From the NCBI GenBank assembly GCA_905331475.1, contig CAJNYU010002229.1:60781-124780 (forward strand): a stretch of DNA of 64,000 nt, read 5' to 3'. Below the pieces are notes generated by a model that was not told where the DNA came from, made no database searches, and saw only the letters and a list, made by a program, of their open reading frames with translations. Shown here piece after piece: positions 52,846 through 64,000 of the stretch. Source of the stretch: Rotaria socialis (taxonomy: Eukaryota > Rotifera > Eurotatoria > Philodinida > Philodinidae). Made by a program: the position numbers and the translations under genes. The first letter of the stretch is position 1. Each line of letters opens with the position of its first letter.

Positions 52846-55800
52846 TATTATTATTCTAAAATCTAAAAATATAATTATATGAGAACATATGGATAGTCGC
52901 ATTTATTATTATTTTTTTTGACGATATTATAGAAAATGAAAGAACGAGCTTTTTATTTGTCATGTAAATGGCAATTTATCTTTCTTATTGTTGTAAATAT
53001 AGTTTTAATAACAACAATCTTGAGTGAATAAATATATGAGAGGAAAATAAAAGAAATGTCAATATTCAATATTTTCAAATGTTTAAATAATCAAAAAGAA
53101 GAAGAAATGAAAATATGAATGTTCAAATGGTGACAAAGTGTTTCGGTTATATTTTTAGTGTGCTAGTAAAGACCGGTTCATTTTTTCTTTCAGAAGAAAA
53201 GTATCTCGACGTCTCTTGATAGTAAGGGATATTCAAAGTTGCCTTGTTATTTCATTTTGTAGTGGTTTCTTTTCAAGTTTGCTTTACCTTCTTCCCTCTT
53301 CCTTTTCCGCTGGAAACCAATTTTTAGATGATGATGCCGTTTTTCCGGTCTTTTTTTCTCTTTCTTTATATATACATCTGCTTTTTCTTACGCGACAAGC
53401 AAACTAATAATTTAGGTTAGACAGCTAAGTTTTCTATATCGTCCTGAACGTCGACGGCTTATGAATTTTCTTTTCATGAAGTATTAGCATTTTCAATGCT
53501 TGAGTATGTCTACTGCCTTTCATCTCTTCTTCAGAGTTGAAGAACATAGTAGACGTTATGACTAAATGAACGTGTTTGGTTCTAAACAAAAAAAAGATAT
53601 TAATATCTTCTCATTTTCACGCGAACAAGATTTCTCAATAAAAGAAAATAACTTTTTCCTACTTGATTGCGTCTCTTTTGCATCGTTATACGACTCAGAA
53701 TTCTAATTTACAACAGATGCAAGTTATTGGAAACGATATGATTGATAATAATTAGTATTCTATATATAAAAAAAGAAAAGAAGACATATGCATGTACTTC
53801 TTACTGAACTACATAGGAATAATAAACTTTTGGTTGATTTTTTTCTTTGGTTCACTTTCAAATTTTTTTATAAAAACGAAAAATAATAATTACATTTGTT
53901 GTCAGCGAAATCATGATACATGCACTTACCTTTTTGAGTATGTAAGTTTTAATGAAAAGCACAGGAAATAAAGACAAACGTACATGAATATAATCAAAAT
54001 TTTACTTTCACTATGTTTAATTCGACAAAAAAGAAACTCTTTTGATTGACTTATTCAATATTTGCTTCTGATTTCTTCAATCATCCAATAGTTGAAACTC
54101 ACTCATTTGATTTCGTTTCTTTATCAATAGTAAAACAATGATACGTGATAAGAATAAATTAGTATATATATATATATATATATATATAATTATGAAGTTA
54201 AATTAAAAGACAGTTAGATTTCTAAAGAAAAAACAGCAAAATAAAAGAATCCGAAGCGATCTACTATATAGCTTTAAGAAGTATCCGATTGAAAGAAAAG
54301 CTAGAGAAAATCATGCGAAAAATGATTACCCGTAGGGTTTTCTTTCGTCTAAAATAAGTGGTTTTATGTTTCTGGCTACGATAGAGCAGCATTGATGATA
54401 TTTGATGAGCGTTCTATTAAAGGTTTATATATTACATACTTACATATGCTATCTGTTAGACTAAAAGAGAAAATAACGCAGCTTCATCATTATCATCGGC
54501 ATTTTCCCTATCGTGCCCAATAACACTAGCTGGCATGTACAGTCGACAAGGAATCTGGCAAGCATATAACATTATGATGATAGGTAGAAAAAGAAGAGAA
54601 ACATTGAGACTTCATAGATGTGTTTCTTTTTATCATTGACTACGTCAAGAAAACTCTTTGTCTAGAAAAATTGATAGTATCCATGAGTCATTCTGATCAT
54701 AGAATCGAATCGTCTTCTTTGCACATTGCCATCGTTTCGGAAGAACAGAAATAGTAATATAAGTGATTCTAATAATTACTTAATGGAAATAGTGATGAAG
54801 ATATAATCAGACATAGATGTGAAAAAAAAAATTAGCAGTTTATTCTCATATATTAGTATGAAATGTGCTACAGCTTCCGAGACATTAAACCAGAACATGT
54901 TATATTCAATGTGATCTGAGCTTGACATTCTGCATGCATTTTATTTTCAGATCTAATTTTTACCATATCTCTATTGTTTCTTTCACAAAAATCAATACGC
55001 AGAAATTGTTCAACTTGTTTCATATTACTAAGATTTATAATTAGAAATCAAATTAGCCAGTGTTGAAGATCTAGTTGTTGCAGGTCAACGTAATCTTAAA
55101 CTAGAGACTTCGAGTTAATTGATGTTCAATTGATCTCTTAAAATGTTCGCGAACAATGAAAAATCGTGAAATGATTGCTATTATGTCAAACTAAAATTGT
55201 TTACGTACGTTTTACCATAAAACAAACACAATGAACATTTATTTCGTAGATGAACATAGACATGATAAATTTGTTCGCATTACCACCAGTAGAACAACGG
55301 TGAATTACCGTTCATCTAAGTATGAAACTGTTGTCGGCTTCGGTCAGTTTGAATCTCTGATATTTCTAAGAAGGATTAGAACTTCATGGGAAACTCTGAA
55401 ATAATATCACTAATAACATATTATAGTATGGAGTACAGACTATTCTATTGGTCAACAGTAATCGATGAATGGTATTCTTTCATTGTTTCATTTATTCAAA
55501 AGTAGGGATGAGTCGATGAAATATCTTGAACTAATTTAAGTTTTCTATTGAATTACAACTATATGAAGGAAGATGATGTTTCATTAAAAAAAGAAAAATT
55601 GGCACAACCTACTTGATGCAGTGTTAGCGATCTAGCATTTGCAACTTGACATCTGTGTTTTTCTTTTCTTTTAACAAAATTATAAAAGATATATTCAATC
55701 TATGTTATTTTTGTTTTATGCTTGGCCAGCCTTTCGTTTTTTTTTATAGCTTGGATAATTTGTTGAGTTTATAATTAAGTAATTAGTTATATCTCAATAC

Positions 55801-57154
55801 ACACCACTGGAGAATTCGGCAAAAGTCAAATATCTTCATTCTAGATATGAAACAACGGAATTTGTATGACTTGTCAAATCAATTATATGCCATTGTGGTC
55901 CTTTTTTGGTTTTGTCTCTTTTTGAAAACAATCTTATTAATAAAACTAATCAAAAAATATCTTATGGAAATACTTTTACTACATACTTTTCAGGATAAAT
56001 AATTTTCTGTGCCACATATGACATGAAATTTACTTAACTATAGATAAGATTTTCCCTCTATTTTGTTATGAAAATTATTGTGATATGGAAGTAGCTAAAT
56101 AATGAGCTTTATCTTGTCAATTTGGATGCTCTTAAAGGATACATTTTCTTCATCTCAACATGAAATCATTTGTAGTCATTAAAGGCATTAGATTATATGA
56201 GAAGAAAAAGAAGAGTATCTTATTCACACATAACTATTAAAGGAAGTTTAAACAGTTAGCTACTACGTATTTATGTTCTAATGAGGTATTTCAGTATATT
56301 CTAAAACAGACGGGATTCAATTATGAATAAAAGTGTAGTTTTGATAAAAATTATCTATTCACATAAACGTCAACGAATTAGTCTGATTGGAAACATATGC
56401 AGAATTTACTATTTACTTATCATAGATACTGTCGCCCAACACTACATATTTTGCTGATAAATTCTTTTTAATAAAAATCTCTACTACTGATATTATGAGG
56501 ATATGTCGAGTAACTTATAACCTATAACCGTCATTACAAAACTCTACTTTAAAAACGTTTCATTGTCAATAAGTACATATGCTTGAACTCTCACAGTCAA
56601 TACATCTAATGTAGATAACAGACCATTAGAAATTTTACATCATCATATTTTAAATACTGGAACTAGCTTTATTCCTATGACTGTTTTCAGTGCGTCTAAT
56701 ACTGATGAATTTATTTATTCAGTGTTCTTGATTGCACATTGCTAATGTATCTTAAAACTTTCCAAATTTGAACAAATCAACGCTAGTGCGTCATGTATTC
56801 ATCTTTTTTATATGAAAAATACACTGATCACTAGTTCCAGGACTACACGCATAAAACATATGTACCGCATTGTCATTCCGACGGCCTGTGCTTGTTCATT
56901 GGGCAATTCAAAATAATTCCCACACCACACCAATGCAGAGACTCATAGGTGTATCTAGAATTTAAACTTTCAAACTCGTTTTCATGTATCATGTTAGTAC
57001 AGTTTTTTCTTAATGTTGTACAAGCATTTTTATTCTTATCCAGTGCTGAAAGCAATAAAATAAGCGTATTGAGAATCAGGAAGGAAACTTTGCTGCATTG
57101 TAAAACGTCTATCTCATAGTACAAAATGTCTATCGTCAATATCTTGCGGTGACT
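52846..57154. other. Long intergenic spacer, no gene seen
   Basis: About 4.3 kb of AT-rich DNA between the PKA subunit gene start and the LamG gene end. It includes a TA microsatellite at 54162-54188. Frames such as 53216-53407 and 56873-57139 have no recognisable content. Confidence 0.5.
54162..54188. repeat. TA microsatellite
   Basis: About thirteen TA units in intergenic DNA. Confidence 0.9.
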
Positions 57155-60100
57155 TTAAGGATTCGCTAATGCATAAATTTGAGCTGCTGTTAATTCACGA
57201 TTATAAAGATAGAATTCATCCAAAGCACCCGTGAATGCACCTCCATAGCCAGGCGAGCAACTCGTTCCACCACTATCTCCTCCTAATCTGATGAGCATCG
57301 GGGCACCGGAAGCCGAAAATGTAAAAGACCCACTCGACGAGTATAAGTTACCATTGATATACAATAGAACACCATTCGATGTGCTATAAGTATAGCCAAT
57401 ATGTGTCCAAGTGTTTAACGTGAGCGTAGGACCGACTGCGCCTACACCACTACCCATCCAACTGTTAACTGTTAAAACTCCAGTTGATGTTGTTACTACA
57501 AAGTGAACACACCAACCACTTGATGCTGTTACGAAAACAAGTGTTTGTGCCGAGTAACTTCCTGTCGGTTTTGCCCACAAGGCCATCGTATATGAATAGC
57601 CACTAACGCCTAAAAAGTAAAATGGATAATACGCATACGAAATGTAGGGTCCCGAGTTAAACTGTATTGCTTGATCAACACGACCAGTAGTACTGACGAG
57701 AACTCCAAAGGCAGTTGCATTAATGCCATTTGGACCATAATCAGTAAGCGAACCACCATTGAATGAATAATAAACTTGGAGATTGGCATCCCTTAAAATT
57801 TCAGTCGAATTTTTAGCTATAGAAGTATATCTTACATTGTCAATGTAACCATTAAAAGAAGTAATACTGCCTGATTGAAAAGTAGCTCCAATCGTTGTTA
57901 TACCCCACAGACCAGAGTAGGCACTCGCTGAACGTGAACCATCAAGATTACCATTGAGCCACACTTGTTGTGTCCCCGTCGTCAAATCATAGACACAAGC
58001 TATATGTTGCCAAATGTTCATTGTGAGAGTAGTTCCACCCTGTAAGTCACTCGAATAGAACCCAAAATATAGGTTGATGTTTCGAACTATAACGTGAAAG
58101 CAGAAATTGGTACTAGTTGTTTGACATTGACCCATTATTCCATAGTCATTACTAGCAGAAAAACCGATAGGATAGATCCATGCTTCTACTGTGAAACTAC
58201 GAGAATTGAATGGAATTATTGTTGGTGTAATGTAAACGTATTGACTGGAAGATCGAGTAAGACTGATAGCAGCGCCATATCCAAGGACACTGGTTGTATA
58301 CGTTGGACCACCAGAGACAGTTCCGTCGATACCAGTGTTGTACAACTCCAATGCATTGTTATCAAATGGCCAGAAGGCACTCGGTATGTTTTGGGCAGTT
58401 GTAGTCGTAGTAGCTAAAATGATGGATGATGAATAAATGAAACTAGAACGAGGAACAGATTTGGATCTATGAAAACTGTTGCAGTTTCGAATAGTATAGT
58501 CGGTTCGTATTTTTCTTGGATCGTAAATATTTTCTCGAAGAAAATGGTGAGTGTTGTTGGTGGCTCATGTTCCTCCCCTTAACAGATATTAGTGGGTAAA
58601 AATTGTTGGAATTATGAGTTACACCAATTAGTGCGAGTTATCTTTTTTTCATTGCTGAATGCAAACAAAAAGCCAGGCCTAACAATGCAGACAGTAGCTA
58701 ACAATTAACTCTCAATTACCTACATAAGCAAATCGTTAATGCCCTGATTAGAGATCTCGGTACTAAAGATAGATTTTTTCCTGTAGTCATTTTAGAGTAG
58801 TTTAGAAAGTCTAACGAGGGAAAGTCTCCAAGTGATACCAACCATTCGGGTTCACATTGTGCTCATAAGTAGGACCTAGTGAGACTAGAAAAAGCCTATA
58901 AGATTTCGTGCCATTAGGCCTTTTCCAGTCTCACTGGGTATTACTTATGAGCACAATATGAACCCGAATGGTTGGTGTCACTTGGAGACGTTCTCTCGTA
59001 AGGATTATATATAAGTTTTACACAGGGTTGCCACCTCTTCCGCTTTTTCACTTTTGTTCCTTTATTTTTCCGCTGTTCCAGTTTTTTCCACTTTTTCGTA
59101 TAAAATGTGTTGCATACCAAACATACTCACAGAATAATATTTGATACTATTGAATTAATTCTTATTGTTTACAACTACCGTAAGTCATCATTCTTTTATG
59201 TTTTGAAACTTTGATGAAATAAAAAGAAATCCAATAAATAAGAAAAACTGCCTAATATTCTCAGAAACATTACAAATCTGCAACAATATAAACTTCCTTT
59301 TTTTTTCCTCTTTTTCTGTTTTTCTTTCCGCTATATTCCGCTTTTCAAACTTCATCAGGTGGCAACGCTGGTTTCACAGCAGTCTCGAAGGGGCTACTCT
59401 TACAAGGTATTTTAAACAAACTTTTTTAATTGTAACAGTTAGTGTTATGAAATATGTCTTGTTTTTCGAACAACGATAATGGTCATCATGAACTTTTCAT
59501 GGATTTTTGTCGCACAGAACGAGTAAGTGTTTAGTGAAAGTTAGAAAATTTCAGATAGTTCATGTGGAAATGTATCTTCTGAATGGGTATTGAGCTACAG
59601 TGAAAAATTAAACGAGTACCAACCTGTTGTGGTTATTGTAGTGGTTGATGTGGTTGCTGTGGTGGATGTCGATGTCGACGTTGTTGTTGTTGCTAGTGAT
59701 GAAGTGGAAATCAGATGTTATATCAGTATTGTTCGAGACAAATTCAAATGACGTGTAGCGTATCAGACAAGACAACTTTATTTTTCAACTTTTAGCAAAC
59801 CATAGTTTAGTTGTACTCTGTGTGTTAGATAATAGTTTAGTATTTTATAGGGACTTCAATGGACTATATCAGAGAGATCCACAGTGGATTTCACTTATAG
59901 CATTGTTTAACAACAGTCATATCTCATTTATAAATCTGCCAAATAATTTCTTTCTCAATACATAAACCGTATTGTTCTGCAAAACTATTATGGAAAGGTT
60001 TAATACTGTCAGTGCTCATATGGTTCAGGATATATCCGTTGAAGGATTATTAGTCATCTGTATTTAATTAAATGTAACTTTCTATACCGTGAAATTATTC

Positions 60101-63100
60101 TGTATGAAAAAATAGTGTCTACGCTTTGTCGAATTGAGTTGCGAACCTTTTGAACAACTAGATTCGAAAATGTTTTATAAAATATGCCACCCGTATAGGG
60201 AATTACCAATAATATTCTATCTTCATCTTTCAGAATCTGAACTGGTTAAAAAATATTTTTGTGCGATGTTAATGAAAGTGGTGAATAAGATATTATTGGT
60301 TATTGTTAATTATTCTGTCGATTGGTATCACTATTCTTTTTGTGTACTCAACAAACAAAAGAGTACACTATAGAATCGGTCAGTGTGTCCGGCCGGCGTC
60401 CGTCCGTCCGTCCGTTTATTCGATAGCTCTTCACAATTACATTCGATTGAGCTAAAATTTTGTGCACAGAATTGTCTCATCAATATCCAGGTCGAGTTCG
60501 AAGATGAGAAGGATCCGCCAAGAAATGGCTGAGATATCGAAAAAATTGTCATTTTTGATCAGACCATCCCTGAGGGGGACTACAGCGATTTTTCAAAAAA
60601 AGCTTTTTTTTCTCAGAATTACCCACAACATATATAAATCGACTCAATTTTTAACGCTGATTCTAAATCTGATATTAGTTTTGAACGATATCGTAGCTTT
60701 CTAACGAAACATTGCCTGAAAAACGTCTCAAAATGCACAAAAACTGCATCCAGAAATCAAATTGCCTAGTTTCTCATGATAATTTTCGTGTTCAGACATT
60801 CTAGAATGACTCATATGTCCCATGCACTTTTTGCAGTACACATAACTCTCGGATGAAATCCGAAGTTTCCACATTTATTTTATTTGAATTAACTCGAAAC
60901 AAAGAAATGGAATGAATATATCATATCCAAATAGTACTCGTAAAAAAATATACACATTATAAATATAGCCTAGTTGAAAGAATTTACATAGAAATATTTC
61001 ATAAATAAATGGAATACTGAAAAATAATTTCGTTTTCATCAATTTTTGACTGTTTCTATGCTTGCTAGGTTTTTCACTTGATTTAGTTCAGATTTTGCTT
61101 CACGAAAATGTTTAGAAATACTCGGAAAAAATTTGTCATGATCAAACATCGACTTGACCACCATGACTCATGGTCATAGTCACGGCAACAACGTTCGGAA
61201 CCGTGCCCATGATCAAAAACAGTGATCATGCATATGTCTACTCGTAATATATGCATAAAAACGATGATGCTGAATGATTAAAAATCTGAACGCGTATCAA
61301 CAAAGGATTTTCTGTGAACCTTGACTCTCTTCATCAAACAGTGAGTTTGGATGGGTGGTGGACTGTTACATTTTCTGGATTCACTCATCCATCGAACAGC
61401 ATCTTACTTCAGAATGAAATGAAGAGGCGGTGCGTTACACTATATCCTTATAATAATTATTGTAATTTATACAGTCAAATGTAAATAATATGTGGTTTTG
61501 AACATTCCAAGGCGTATTATTTTGTATTTGTCGAATCTCGGAAGAATTTTTTGAGTGTTCTGATCATTTTCAACTTTCAAATAAGATTTTAACTACGAGT
61601 ACGTATATTATTCTACCACAGTGTATTAGCACCTTAAAAGAAGCACTTTTGCAAGAAAACCAATAGACAGGAGTTACTCCGGCTTTAGTCGAACAACTAC
61701 CTCATCATTATTTTTGTTTGTGAAATCTGTCATAGTTACTTGTAGTTTTCTTAGATAAATTTAAGCAAATTGGCACAACAATCGCAGCGACTGCGATAAT
61801 AAGTATACACGTCGCAATAACCGCTAGCAATACTCTTCTCGATCTCGTGCTTTTGTCTATGTTTGAACCGGAAGACACGTCAGTGACTTGATTGAGATCA
61901 GTGGTTACATTTTTCACTGATATATGAGGTGGCCTGTAGTTCTAAATGAATTTAAATGGAAAAAAATTATAAACAGGTCAGAAGTGTGGTTGAATATGGT
62001 TGTAGAGAAAGTTCCAGAGTTCATAGTAAAAGTTTCATGCGAAAGCTGTACTGTTGAAACTTTTATCGTAAATAGAACTGAATTTCCCGTCTTTGTATCA
62101 GACAAACTTTAGCAGATCGAAACGAAGAGTTTTGCATCTCACTGTAGTACGTCGAGTTACAGACGACTACTACGTCAATAATTTTCATTCTATGACTTTA
62201 TTCCGTATGAATTGACCATGGGCTTTCATTTATTTGCCTACAATTTATCGTAAACTATTTATAGAATGCTGTGTTCTCATACTTCATATGTTATCCCCTC
62301 AAAGATGTTTATGAGTAAGTTTTGTTCACAGTCTAGGTCTATTCCGGCTGTAGCTAATGATAATTAAAGATTCATTGACTTTGTAAGACTTTAGAAAAAT
62401 TCTATATATTTATTTATAAAAGCTGATGAATTCGTTAAAAAATCACTTTTATATGAAACGTGAATAGAAATACTGCATTCTTCAATAATTTAAATCAACT
62501 ATAAAATCTATTAAAAATATGATTAATGTTATTCGAGAGCGGTGGAGCTACACTATTGGGCTAGTAGGAATAACAATTTTGCCGATCCGAGAAATCAAGA
62601 TTTCCGAGAATACATCCTATTCCGCATTGTTGAACATTCCGGAACCAGTTCCGTTCACGGAACCAATTCCATCTAATTCCCGGAATTCCTTGCGATTCCG
62701 GAATTGAGTGACCAATAGACAATTGATATATCTTACAGCTCGGTGATAAATGCAATTCCGGTACGGAATTCCGGGAATTAGGTCGAACAGGAATTGAAAG
62801 GAATTGACCGGAATTACACGGAATTCCTAGGAATTCCGTCTAATTCCCAGCGATTCCATATTGACCTATTTCTGGAATTCCGGACCGGAATCGGATCATC
62901 ACGAAATGGATAAGACAAGATAGAATAGTGATACAAGTTGTAATTCTGGAATTACTAGGAATTCCGGAATCGGACAGTGTTCATATTTGACCTGATTCCG
63001 GAATCGACGGAACTGATTCCAGGGGAGGAACTGATTCCGGAGGCGGAACTCGTTCCGAAATGTTTACCATTGCGGAATAGGATGACTGCTCAGATTTTCA

Positions 63101-63279
63101 TTCTTGAGTAGCAACGGTCAAAAACTGTTAATGTTTTTCAAATATCGCTGATCAAAATTAGCAATTTCCTACTCGTTTTGTTTCTGTTTCATTAAGTTCA
63201 GTTATCTTACCGTATCCTTTTGGACAGGTACATAAAATTGAGGTATAAATGGATTGCAAGCTTGCGTACTGGTAGGCAT
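57155..63279 (-). CDS. Single-pass membrane protein with two LamG-like domains
   Basis: Exons (minus order): 63211-63279, 61740-61941, 59624-59692, 57155-58413; 532 codons plus TAA, all phases consistent. The N-terminus MPTSTQACNPFIPQFYVPVQ has no signal peptide. RSRR precedes a transmembrane helix at about 60-83 (VLLAVIATCILIIAVAAIVV). That suggests a type II protein with its C-terminus outside. A Thr/Ser-rich linker (exon three is almost pure Thr/Ser, TTTTTSTSTSTT) leads to two concanavalin A-like LamG domains. The first has FTVEAWIYP, NIWQHIACVYD, WLNGNLDG and YIDNVRYT; the second has YTMALWAKP, NTWTHIGYTYS, LYINGNLY and ALDEFYLYNREL. Such domains bind glycans or proteins at the surface. 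The ligand is unknown. Introns one to three hold repeat elements and span about 4.5 kb, unlike other genes here. Confidence 0.82.
58813..59000. mobile_element. Short foldback element in intron 3 of the LamG gene
   Basis: The left arm (AAGTCTCCAAGTGATACCAA, then CCATTCGGGTTCACATTGTG) is repeated in reverse complement in the right arm ending near 59000 (CACTTGGAGACG). The arms are about 85 bases at roughly 85-90 percent identity with a loop of about 15 bases. No coding capacity; a MITE-like hairpin. Confidence 0.7.
60388..60800. repeat. CCGT tandem run and GC-richer repeat-like block in intron 2
   Basis: A GTCC/CCGT tandem run (60398-60415) is followed by a block of distinctly higher GC (ATTGAGCTAAAATTTTGTGC, then GAGAAGGATCCGCCAAGAAA) lying in the LamG gene intron. 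It looks like a dispersed repeat rather than a gene, but only one copy is visible here. Confidence 0.35.
62613..63084. mobile_element. GGAATTCC-rich foldback element in intron 1 of the LamG gene
   Basis: The left end CATCCTATTCCGCATTGTTG (then AACATTCCGGAACCAGTTCCG) matches the reverse complement of the right end (GGAACTCGTTCCGAAATGTT, TGCGGAATAGGATG). The interior is packed with GGAATTCC, GATTCCGG and GGAATTAG palindromic units. It is non-coding and resembles the 19471 element in design (a palindrome built of a short unit) but not in sequence. Confidence 0.65.
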
Positions 63280-63840
63280 TATTGAATAATGTCTCTACCG
63301 AGCAAATGCGCACAACAAAACAAATTCTGACTTTTTTTGTAAGAGAAAACTTTGTTTTATTTTCGAAAAGAACAAATGGGTTGTAAAGCAGTCTCTTGCT
63401 CTTGTGTAGTGGAAAAACATTGCATTAGCTCATGTTTTTTGTTTTTACATCATATTTACGAAGGGATAAATACGGTTGCACCAATTGTGTGTTAGCGCGA
63501 TCATGTGTGCAACACTTTTGCTTTCAGTAGCAATTACGACGTACGAACAATCCAAAGTGTATTAAGTTAAAAAAATTGTTGAACGATGTCAATCACTGTT
63601 GCATCGCTGTCGATTGTCAACATGGGAGTGTGAATGGGTAATGCTTGCTTTTGTTTACAGGTATGCTTTCGTAAAAGTGAAGCTACACTGTAGAAAATGA
63701 GCGTAGAATAATAAACGCCTATAAATGGTTTATTAATGTGACAACCCTGGTTGAACGTGTATGCATCACTATCTACTGTCACCGTTGTCTGGAATGATTG
63801 TTTCTGTTTGCTGTTCTTACTTATCATATCATTTGTTGTT
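63280..63840. other. Upstream region of the LamG gene
   Basis: No gene supported. The frame at 63567-63827 on the minus strand has no recognisable content. The promoter of the LamG gene should lie here; no clear TATA box is seen. Confidence 0.45.
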
Positions 63841-63875
63841 AGCTAACATGTTACTCTCTCTTCTTATATGAATTA

Positions 63876-64000
63876 GTACAGCTTCGCCGAATCTTTTTTT
63901 CGCCGACGATTATTTTCGCCGACTCCAACTTCGCCGAATAAAAATCTTGACCGAAAAATATCGAATCAAATTTGATCCATTCTAGATATAGAATTTTATC
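63876..64000. repeat. TTCGCCGA direct repeats at the right edge
   Basis: TTCGCCGA occurs four times within about 60 bases (around 63882, 63899, 63915 and 63930) at 15-17 base spacing in otherwise AT-rich DNA. It is probably the start of a repeat or element terminus cut by the window edge. Confidence 0.6.

Noticed and set aside
52543-52902. Stand-alone RIIa docking protein ending at Leu-Ser-Gly
   Set aside because: The adjacent minus-strand exons complete a normal PKA regulatory subunit in correct order and phase.
61924-62112. Frame upstream of the membrane exon as an alternative N-terminus of the LamG protein
   Set aside because: The exon at 63211-63279 joins in phase 0 to an acceptor at 61942 and gives a cleaner start with an ATG.

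Overview
This is an AT-rich eukaryotic nuclear window. Its genes have many short introns (mostly 45-110 bases, GT-AG) and long gene-poor spacers. No prokaryotic operon, CRISPR array or rRNA is visible, and I recognised no tRNA. The gene set points to a small invertebrate, most likely a bdelloid rotifer: an LEA-like desiccation-type protein, an EGF-plus-7TM receptor remnant of a kind that is abundant in bdelloids, animal signalling and chromatin genes, and tiny introns. The organism call is inference from gene style, because no species-specific marker is present.

Layout. 1-181: start of an unidentified gene running off the left edge (-). 1.88-5.07 kb: 16-exon LEA-like helical repeat protein (-). 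5.1-11.7 kb: no convincing gene. 11.76-12.19 kb: small single-exon protein with a textbook BH3 motif (-). 14.93-15.03 kb: 98-base C run beside an ambiguous base. 16.1-19.4 kb: PHF12-like chromatin reader with two PHD fingers and an FHA domain (-), with a 446-bp near-perfect palindrome just upstream. 20.9-22.0 kb: broken EGF/7TM receptor (+). 23.3-23.7 kb: SMN without a Tudor domain (+). 25.6 and 27.9 kb: two single-unit ubiquitin genes (-). 28.9-33.3 kb: 16-exon prolyl 4-hydroxylase alpha subunit (+). 36.7-37.5 kb: Ser-rich unknown (-). 38.2-39.0 kb: four-EF-hand calmodulin-like protein with a 6-base microexon and a GC-AG intron (-). 42-44 kb: two inverted-repeat elements. 44.6-45.2 kb: Gln-rich unknown (-). 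47.9-49.8 kb: ZNF474-like four-finger C2HC protein (+). 50.6-52.8 kb: type II PKA regulatory subunit with a polyQ tract (-). 57.2-63.3 kb: single-pass membrane protein with two LamG-like domains, whose introns carry several repeat elements (-). 63.9 kb to the end: short direct repeats.

The genes do not form one pathway. They look like unrelated housekeeping and signalling genes (RNP assembly, ubiquitin, collagen-type hydroxylation, cAMP and calcium signalling, chromatin repression). Exon models were built by hand from splice-site consensus and reading-frame phase. All complete models given here are phase-consistent and sum to whole codons. Splice-site coordinates may be off by a base in places. 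The strongest leads for novelty are the BH3-only candidate, the minimal SMN, the 29-codon exon array of the LEA-like gene, the 6-base microexon, and the foldback elements.
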